Shown: positions 15,925-21,654 of the stretch, piece by piece | How the letters are laid out: each line of letters starts with the position of its first letter | Position numbering within the stretch: position 1 is the first letter of the stretch | Assembly: GCA_018814465.1 (NCBI GenBank) | Contig: JAHIZR010000108.1 | Coordinates: 1-21,654 of the forward strand | Direction: 5' to 3' | Origin: a bacterium | Lineage (GTDB): Bacteria > Electryoneota > RPQS01 | Length of the DNA stretch: 21,654 bases | The notes under the pieces: model-generated | Told to the model about the DNA's origin: nothing | Databases searched by the model: none | What the model saw: only the letters and a program-made list of their open reading frames with translations | Translations under genes and position numbers: made by a program

Positions 15925-18785
15925 CAATAGAAACCTCCGATATTGCCGCCGCGATGGCGCTCGATCTTCACATCCTTCAATTGTGGCGAACGCAGTCCGA
16001 TGCGCAGGAAATAACCGGGACGAAAGCCCAACGGCGACCATTGAAAAGAGGCTTCCCAGCAATGCAGGTCGCGGGTGACCGTCACACTGGCATTGGAGGT
16101 CTTTTTCTCATCCAGATCAAAGGTGAAATTCATCGAAGACTTCCAGCGCGGCGTCAGCTCGAACCGCATTGTCGAGCTCAATCGATTGCTGGCCGACGTG
16201 CCGCGAAGAAAGTCCCGTGTCTGGTGGAAAGACAGGTCAATATCCAACGGCATCTGGTAAAGCTGTGTCGGCCCCTGACCTTTTTTCGCCTGCGGCGCGG
16301 GGGGAATATTCCTGACTGAATGCTCAGGAGTCAGCGCCGGATCAAAGGGAATATCTCCCTGCTCATCTTCGAGCGACGTCTGTTCGTCAAGCAGCAGGCT
16401 GTCCGGAAGCTCCTCTTCGGGAGCGCCGCCGAACTCGAACAGCGCTCCGATTGTTTCCGGACGCAGACTGATCCCGACGTTCGTGTTCATGTTCGTCAAT
16501 TCGAGCGGAGAGAACCACGAACCGCCTTCGCTGTCAAAAAAGAATGTATTCACTTTGCCGTTCGATTCATTGTGCGCATACCATGAATGCGTCGTGCCGA
16601 CATCGAATGACAGCGACTCAAAGGGACCGATCAGTTTGCCGGGGATTCCCGACCGAAAGGTCATGCGCAGATCATCCCACTTCAAGGAATCCCGCTTTAA
16701 ATCCAATCCGCTGTTCATCGATACGTTCAACAGATCGAATTTCTTTTCGTTCTCGTTTTCTTCACTGCCGGTCTTCATCTGAAACAGGTGACCCAAACCG
16801 AAGCTCAAAGATTCCGATAATCCGCGCGGCGTGCCGCCGATATTGGAAGCGGTTTCCGATGCTTCAAAGCGGTCATAGGTGTAGCTTCGGCCGTCGCTCA
16901 TCTCCACCGTTTCATAGTATCCCCATTTCTCATCGCTGAAATCCGGACGATAGCGGAACCCGACCGACGGCGTCATCGTATGCCGAAAACTCGCGCCGAT
17001 TCCGAGCGGATGGCGCGCCATGCCGTAGAGTTTCGTATTCACCGACGTGCCGAGATTGAATGTCGTGCGGGTAAACAAACCCTCTTCATCATCCCGCACA
17101 AGATCGCGGTCTTCCTGTACATAATGAACCGTACTGCGTACCCAGTCCGAATCCCAATTCAGCGAGGGATTCAGATTAAAATAACGGAACAGCTTGGCAT
17201 TCGCACTGAAACTTCCGCTGTGCGCCAAGCCGTCTTTCCGGAACACCTTCGTCGAGTCTTCACCGTAGATCGAGGTTGCCCTGCTCTCCGAGCCGTCAAT
17301 CCGAATCGGTTCCAACAGCAAACCAGTCTCTTCCGGCCGTTTGGGATAATTTATGTTGTTCTGATAGTCGACATTGTATGACCACTTGAAGGCGCGATAC
17401 CATGGAGTGCGTGTTTCTTTAATCGCCACCGCTCCCCGCAGATTGCGGGGAGGTTTCGGCGCCGGAAAAAGATCGCCCGCTTTATGGGACAGCCGGATGC
17501 GTGGCAGACTCGCGTTCCATGTTTCGTTCTGAATGTTTTGAGTATAGCCGGCATTCGCACTCAATGACCACGGGGAATTATTCCAAGTCTTGCTGAACGT
17601 CGCGTTGGAACTGATCGATTGATCCAGGAGGTCGCTGACGGAACCCACGTTTTCCACGAACTGCTTGTTGGTCACATATTTTCCGTCCACATTCAGCCGT
17701 GTATTCGGATCGATGGTCTGACTATGGCGGGTTTCCAGCCGGAAATTCCGGTTCTTTGTTGTCTCACTTCGCTGCGTGTCGAAATAGAAACTCGAAGAAC
17801 CCGACATAATGTAACGCTTCTCATAGCGCAACGTGCTGCGGCCCAGCACTCCGAATTTCTCGAAGTAGTCCCAGGTCGTAAGAATGTCGATATACTGCGA
17901 CGGCGCCCAGTAGTAACCCATGTCCCGCAAGAAGCGGCCCTGGCCCGCCGACTCGCCAAACGTGGGAATGATGATGCCGGAGGTACGGCCCGATTGACTG
18001 GGGAAAATGCCATAGGGAGCCGCCATGACCGGAACATCCTCAAAACAAATGAAAACCGGCCGGGCAATCACACGCTTACCGACGATCAACTTCAATCGCT
18101 TGGATGAAAAATGATAATGCGGAGTGTCGGCGTCACAGGTCGTAAACGTGCCCTTATTGACAGTGATGACATCCTCGCTGATTCGTTTGAACTGCTCGCC
18201 GTAATACTCGCCGTCCTGATATTTGGTCCGTCCTCCCTTGACCCTGCCGATCTTCGTCTCAAGATTATAGGCGATCTCGTCTCCGGTAAAGTCATCCGCC
18301 CCCTGCTGAAAATGCGGATAATCCCGCAAAACCAATGTGTCGATTTCAGTCTTCAAACTGTCCAGATAAAGCGTGTCCGCCACCGGACGCGCGGTAAGAA
18401 TCCGCCGCTCCCAATCGACTTCGATTTCTCCGGCGGTCAACTCCATGTCCTTATACTCAATCGCCGCATGTCCGGTTAAAACAGTCATGCGGCGATTCAC
18501 GTCGTAATAAATATGATCGGCGGAATAGGAAATCGTAGTATCGACGCCCTCTTCCTTCTCTTCTATCAATAACGTGTCCGATAATAAAGTATCCGACTCG
18601 ATGGGGAGCACAACCAGCAACGAATCCGACTTCACTGCCAGCGAGTCGGATTCACTCCGTGGAACTTCCTGCGCCCATAACCATGAGCCGAAAGCTGTCC
18701 ACAACAGGGCAAATAGAGCGACGAGTAGACGATTCAAAAGCGGGGTCAGGCTTCGGCCAGGCTCGCCGTTATTCTGCGTCTCCAT
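15924..18785 (-). CDS. lptD: LPS-assembly outer-membrane protein LptD (OstA/Imp) homologue
   Basis: The product is 953 aa. ATG at 18785 has GGGAG about 10 nt upstream; a GTG at 18815 is less likely. A late signal peptide (LLVALFALLWTAFGSWLWAQ) precedes a Ser/Asp/Leu-rich linker. Residues about 86-140 are an OstA/LptA-like beta-jellyroll repeat (SADHIYYDVNRRMTVLTGHA, LTAGEIEVDW). The typical LptD stretch follows: FTTCDADTPHYHF (214-226) and APYGIFPSQSGRTSGIIIP (256-274). The remainder is a long series of amphipathic strands forming the outer-membrane barrel. LptD with LptE inserts lipopolysaccharide into the outer leaflet. The Cys pattern is sparse and differs from the four-Cys enterobacterial form. 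It overlaps the GH57 gene by 40 nt and the DHH gene by one base. Confidence 0.88.
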   Translation of the reverse strand: METQNNGEPGRSLTPLLNRLLVALFALLWTAFGSWLWAQEVPRSESDSLAVKSDSLLVVLPIESDTLLSDTLLIEEKEEGVDTTISYSADHIYYDVNRRMTVLTGHAAIEYKDMELTAGEIEVDWERRILTARPVADTLYLDSLKTEIDTLVLRDYPHFQQGADDFTGDEIAYNLETKIGRVKGGRTKYQDGEYYGEQFKRISEDVITVNKGTFTTCDADTPHYHFSSKRLKLIVGKRVIARPVFICFEDVPVMAAPYGIFPSQSGRTSGIIIPTFGESAGQGRFLRDMGYYWAPSQYIDILTTWDYFEKFGVLGRSTLRYEKRYIMSGSSSFYFDTQRSETTKNRNFRLETRHSQTIDPNTRLNVDGKYVTNKQFVENVGSVSDLLDQSISSNATFSKTWNNSPWSLSANAGYTQNIQNETWNASLPRIRLSHKAGDLFPAPKPPRNLRGAVAIKETRTPWYRAFKWSYNVDYQNNINYPKRPEETGLLLEPIRIDGSESRATSIYGEDSTKVFRKDGLAHSGSFSANAKLFRYFNLNPSLNWDSDWVRSTVHYVQEDRDLVRDDEEGLFTRTTFNLGTSVNTKLYGMARHPLGIGASFRHTMTPSVGFRYRPDFSDEKWGYYETVEMSDGRSYTYDRFEASETASNIGGTPRGLSESLSFGLGHLFQMKTGSEENENEKKFDLLNVSMNSGLDLKRDSLKWDDLRMTFRSGIPGKLIGPFESLSFDVGTTHSWYAHNESNGKVNTFFFDSEGGSWFSPLELTNMNTNVGISLRPETIGALFEFGGAPEEELPDSLLLDEQTSLEDEQGDIPFDPALTPEHSVRNIPPAPQAKKGQGPTQLYQMPLDIDLSFHQTRDFLRGTSASNRLSSTMRFELTPRWKSSMNFTFDLDEKKTSNASVTVTRDLHCWEASFQWSPLGFRPGYFLRIGLRSPQLKDVKIERHRGGNIGGFY

Positions 18786-20857
18786 GATTGCTGCGCTCCC
18801 AGATGAAGCTCCCACCGGAACAGCAAGGCGACCGATTGGAAGACCTTCTCGAAGCCGCCTTCCGAATTCGAAATACTCTCAATCGGCACGCGCCAAATTC
18901 CGGTCGACGTATCGAAGGAAAACCGCACCGCGACTCCTTCATGCTCATCCGCCAGTCGAATCTCCTGCACCGGGGCATGCTCGCGGGTTTCGCTGAGCGG
19001 CTGATTCCATTCGCCCGTCTCCGGAATCGAAATATGATGCTGGTGCGAACTGCGGGACATCAGCGCGAGATTCCACTCCACTCCGAAAGGCGTATGCAGC
19101 TCGTGATGCGCATGATTCAGAATTTCATAATCAATATTCAGAACCGACTTGCCGGGCAGGGTGCGGATCGTCTTGCGAATCTCGACATCGGTCTCGCCGA
19201 TCCGGCCGTTCCGCTTTAAAGTGAAGCCGTCCGTGAACATCTCCAACAATTCATACGATTCATTCAAAAAGGTGCCGTAGTCCTTGAGCTGCGCATCGCG
19301 GAACTGCTCAATCGTCGAGTCCCAGCCATAAAAATGATCCAGCAGCGCGGCGCGCGGCCATTTATCGAAGTGCATCTGAAGATACAGATTCGGTTCCTTC
19401 GCCAGCAGCAGGTCATGAATCGAAGCGCTTTCCGAATGTTCATCAGCGATGAACTGCGCGCGATGCACGTTCTTGTGATACTGCTCCTCGCGGCGCGTCA
19501 GAGTATTGAGTAAATTGTATCCCTTGGGACGGAAATCCCACTCGAAAATCGATCCGCCCCGCGCCGGAGACACATAGGTGTTCATCACCGAATTCTCGAT
19601 CAGAATCTCGTCGAGGCCGTCCTTATCATAATCCACAGGGGTCACTTCAATCCACTTCCGACCGCGATGCGTCAGGTTGTCGATTTCATATTCACCCATA
19701 ATGAGCGATTTCCAAACCGCATGCCGCAGATGCGGCAGATAAAGACCGCCGAACACGCCGTGCCAATACGGACAATTGCACTGGCCGCGCAAGATGTCCG
19801 TCTGATACTTGGTGTCTGTCTTACGGTTGGACAGTGCCTGAAACTTCGCACTGCTGCGCAGCATCCGCTTATGCAGGTAGTTCGATTCGGGATATTTCGC
19901 CAGAAAACCGCGCCAGAATCCACCGCGATAAAAAGGACGAATCTCATCCCAGTCAGGATGCTTTTCAAGCTCCTTGTGATGCTTGCTGTAGTTCTGCCCC
20001 GCATGCAGCGGCAGCACCCACTCGCCCATTTCGAAATAGGAACCGGCGGGCAGATAAGTCCTGCCCAACGGTTTGATCGTATCACGCGCGCTGGACAACG
20101 TCTCCAACTGCACATGATCGGATTCGCGCTCCAGAGCCTCAAAAAAGCGATGCAGCCAGCCCTCCTCGATCACATACTTATAGGTGCGCGGCCACAAGCC
20201 GAACTTCTCACCGTCATCCCCCATCACGAATAACGAGTGCGGCCGGTCGTCAGCCGTTTCCACCATATAATCAAAAGACGCCTGCGGTTCCTTGAAGGGG
20301 ATTGTGTAGCGAAGCCGTTTGTGAATCGGAAAAAGCGCGACGGGGTCGCCGCTCGCTTCCGTCATGTAATAGCCGTTCAGCTCTTCGGGCCGGTGTCCGG
20401 CGGCCAAAAATTCATCATCATCCAGAGCAAGATACTCGACTTTCGCCTCGCTCAACAGCGCGGGAATCTCCGGCTCCCAGACACGCTCGGGCAGCCAGAT
20501 GCCGCGCGGAGTCACCCCAAAACGCTGCTTGAGATACTCGCGCAGCCTGTCGATCTGCTCGACGGCGTCCACGCGCGGAATAATCGGCAGGATCGCCTCA
20601 TACATCGCGCCGCCCAGCAGCTCAACCTGCTGATTCTCGAGCAGGCGATTGATCAGATCAAAATATTCGTGACAATTCTGTTCCAGCCATTCAAACAGAC
20701 AGCCGGATGTATGCAGAGAAAAGCGGATGGAAGGATGAGCCAGCGCGGTTTCCAGAAACGGACGGTAGCTCTTTTCAAAAGCCATAGTAAAGACTTCATC
20801 GAAATTGCCGATCGGCTGATGATTGTGGAGGACAAGGGCAAGATGGACTTTGGACAC
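18746..20857 (-). CDS. Glycoside hydrolase family 57, 4-alpha-glucanotransferase-like
   Basis: The product is 703 aa, starting at GTG 20857 behind GAGAG. HNHQPIG (11-17) is the GH57 N-terminal motif. WLPERVWEPE (121-130) carries the predicted nucleophile Glu124, and VMGDDGEKFG (211-220) the predicted acid/base Asp, as in Thermococcus litoralis 4-alpha-glucanotransferase. The C-terminal half has the beta-rich DUF1925/DUF1926-type layout, and the length is close to the ~660-aa archetype. It should disproportionate or hydrolyse alpha-1,4-glucans in the cytoplasm (no signal peptide). Alpha-amylase activity is an alternative within the family. A ROK kinase two genes upstream fits alpha-glucan use. 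Confidence 0.92.
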   Translation of the reverse strand: MSKVHLALVLHNHQPIGNFDEVFTMAFEKSYRPFLETALAHPSIRFSLHTSGCLFEWLEQNCHEYFDLINRLLENQQVELLGGAMYEAILPIIPRVDAVEQIDRLREYLKQRFGVTPRGIWLPERVWEPEIPALLSEAKVEYLALDDDEFLAAGHRPEELNGYYMTEASGDPVALFPIHKRLRYTIPFKEPQASFDYMVETADDRPHSLFVMGDDGEKFGLWPRTYKYVIEEGWLHRFFEALERESDHVQLETLSSARDTIKPLGRTYLPAGSYFEMGEWVLPLHAGQNYSKHHKELEKHPDWDEIRPFYRGGFWRGFLAKYPESNYLHKRMLRSSAKFQALSNRKTDTKYQTDILRGQCNCPYWHGVFGGLYLPHLRHAVWKSLIMGEYEIDNLTHRGRKWIEVTPVDYDKDGLDEILIENSVMNTYVSPARGGSIFEWDFRPKGYNLLNTLTRREEQYHKNVHRAQFIADEHSESASIHDLLLAKEPNLYLQMHFDKWPRAALLDHFYGWDSTIEQFRDAQLKDYGTFLNESYELLEMFTDGFTLKRNGRIGETDVEIRKTIRTLPGKSVLNIDYEILNHAHHELHTPFGVEWNLALMSRSSHQHHISIPETGEWNQPLSETREHAPVQEIRLADEHEGVAVRFSFDTSTGIWRVPIESISNSEGGFEKVFQSVALLFRWELHLGAQQSWRRRITASLAEA

Positions 20858-20901
20858 GGGACTCTCTTTACGCTTAGTGAAGGGAAGGAAACTGTGGCGG
20901 A

Positions 20902-21315
20902 TTATTCGGGGTACAATTCAACGGTGACGCTCTCGATGTCTTCATCACCGGGAGCGCCTTCTCGTGTATAGGCTAATTCAGGATCAAAAAACGCGGTCCG
21001 GTCAATATCATCGTAGTAGCCCTCGCACTCAACATGATAAATTACCGTCAACGGTTCGCGGATCGGTCGCCAAACCTTGACCCTGCTTGGATCATTTGTT
21101 TGCGGATCTTCGCAAGTAGTCGTTTGGTCTTCTTCTTCTCCCTGAATCCGCCAGATCACGCTGATGCAATTTTCCACGGATTGACCGGTCGTATTGTTTA
21201 TCGCGTGAACATAAAGAATCCAGACCGGCCAGGGATTATATTCCTCTTCCGACTTTTTATCGCAGGATAACAATAAGCCGCAGACGGCTAAGGCAATGAT
21301 CATTCTTACCATCAT
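20902..21315 (-). CDS. Small lipoprotein of unknown function
   Basis: The product is 137 aa. The ATG at 21315 follows AGGGGA, which overlaps the stop codon of the ROK gene (TAGGGGA), indicating coupling. The signal sequence ends in the classical lipobox LLSC (Cys18). The mature part is acidic, carries two Cys (ENCISVIW, TTTCEDP) and one in HVECEGYY, and ends in short strands; a small Ig- or transthyretin-like beta fold is plausible but no family was recognised. It lies inside the ROK-GH57 operon with a 44-nt gap to GH57. Confidence 0.8.
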   Translation of the reverse strand: MMVRMIIALAVCGLLLSCDKKSEEEYNPWPVWILYVHAINNTTGQSVENCISVIWRIQGEEEDQTTTCEDPQTNDPSRVKVWRPIREPLTVIYHVECEGYYDDIDRTAFFDPELAYTREGAPGDEDIESVTVELYPE

Positions 21316-21324
21316 CGTAGTCCC

Positions 21325-21654
21325 CTACTCTTTTTGAGATGAATACCAAAGCGCTGAAGCTCCCAGCATGCCTGCATAGTAGCCAAGCTTGCCGGAAAGA
21401 ATTCGTAAATCACGAGTGTGTACTCTGCGCGCGCGCGCGCGCAGCCTGTTGTTCAATTCCGCATAAAAAAAGTCCGATTCCGCCATCGTCCCGCCGCCGA
21501 TGATGATTGCCTGCGGATTCAGCATGTGGACCCAAGTTGCCGCGGCTTCAGTCAAACGAGCCGCCATTAACAATTGAATCTGCTTCGCTTTCGGATTGTC
21601 ATCGCGGACCATCTGCGTAATCCGGCGCGGAGTCGGAAATTCTCCCTTGGGAAA
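21325..21654 (-). CDS. ROK-family sugar kinase, C-terminal part (gene continues beyond the window)
   Basis: An open frame runs from the window edge to TAG at 21327-21325, giving the last 109 residues. They match the C-terminus of ROK kinases: a helix before AATWVHMLNPQAIIIGGGTM, where the GGG turn is characteristic, and a final LGYYAGMLGASALW. ROK enzymes phosphorylate glucose, N-acetylglucosamine or related sugars with ATP; the catalytic Asp and zinc motif lie outside the window, so activity and substrate cannot be judged. It is the earliest visible gene of the operon. A (GC)8 tract lies within it. Confidence 0.85.
   Translation of the reverse strand, partial: FPKGEFPTPRRITQMVRDDNPKAKQIQLLMAARLTEAAATWVHMLNPQAIIIGGGTMAESDFFYAELNNRLRARARRVHTRDLRILSGKLGYYAGMLGASALWYSSQKE
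21427..21442. repeat. (GC)8 dinucleotide tract inside the ROK kinase gene
   Basis: Eight uninterrupted GC dinucleotides encode Arg-Ala-Arg-Ala-Arg within LRARARRVH. The tract is a candidate for slippage or Z-DNA formation; in this copy the frame is intact. Confidence 0.9.

Overview
The window reads as a chromosomal segment of a Gram-negative bacterium of the FCB superphylum (Fibrobacterota-Chlorobiota-Bacteroidota and relatives such as Zixibacteria or KSB1-like lineages). The grounds are an LptD-type outer-membrane protein, several lipoproteins, a secreted protein ending in a type IX secretion (T9SS/Por) C-terminal sorting domain of the 'NFPNPFNPSTTI ... SGVYFYRL' type, and secreted Cys-rich proteins with EGE...NGGCN motifs. 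The phylum cannot be fixed from this sequence alone. No mobile element, CRISPR array or rRNA was seen.

Left edge (1-300): the first 25 codons of a minus-strand gene that looks like archease diverge from an outer-membrane beta-barrel gene. The divergent intergenic region carries two abutting DnaA-box-like 9-mers, a perfect CRP/FNR-type palindrome (TGTGA-N6-TCACA) and a near-consensus sigma70 promoter.

Exported-protein island (about 300-14,900): seven consecutive protein genes all encode exported products, each apparently its own transcription unit. They are a beta-barrel protein (+), an SDS22-like leucine-rich-repeat lipoprotein (-), a 741-aa GEVED-like/T9SS-sorted protein (-), two paralogous lipoproteins with ZU5-like and YfaP/DUF2135-like domains (-,-), a 1348-aa protein with about 86 cysteines built on an internal A-B-A'-B' duplication (-), and a small secreted protein (+). 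Most are followed by strong intrinsic terminators. A tRNA-Phe(GAA) with its own promoter and terminator sits in the middle (5609-5681), followed by about 500 bases of apparently non-coding, hairpin-bearing DNA.

Right part (14,941-21,654): a tight minus-strand operon, read in transcription order, contains ROK-family sugar kinase (truncated by the window edge), a small lipoprotein, GH57 4-alpha-glucanotransferase-like enzyme, LptD (LPS transport) and a DHH-family phosphoesterase. Junctions are 9 nt, 44 nt, a 40-nt overlap and a TGATG overlap, which points to co-transcription and translational coupling. ROK kinase plus GH57 suggests alpha-glucan (glycogen or maltodextrin) turnover with phosphorylation of released sugar. 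Its linkage to LPS export and a phosphoesterase is the less expected part. A shared bidirectional terminator at 14877-14905 closes this operon and the convergent small secreted gene.
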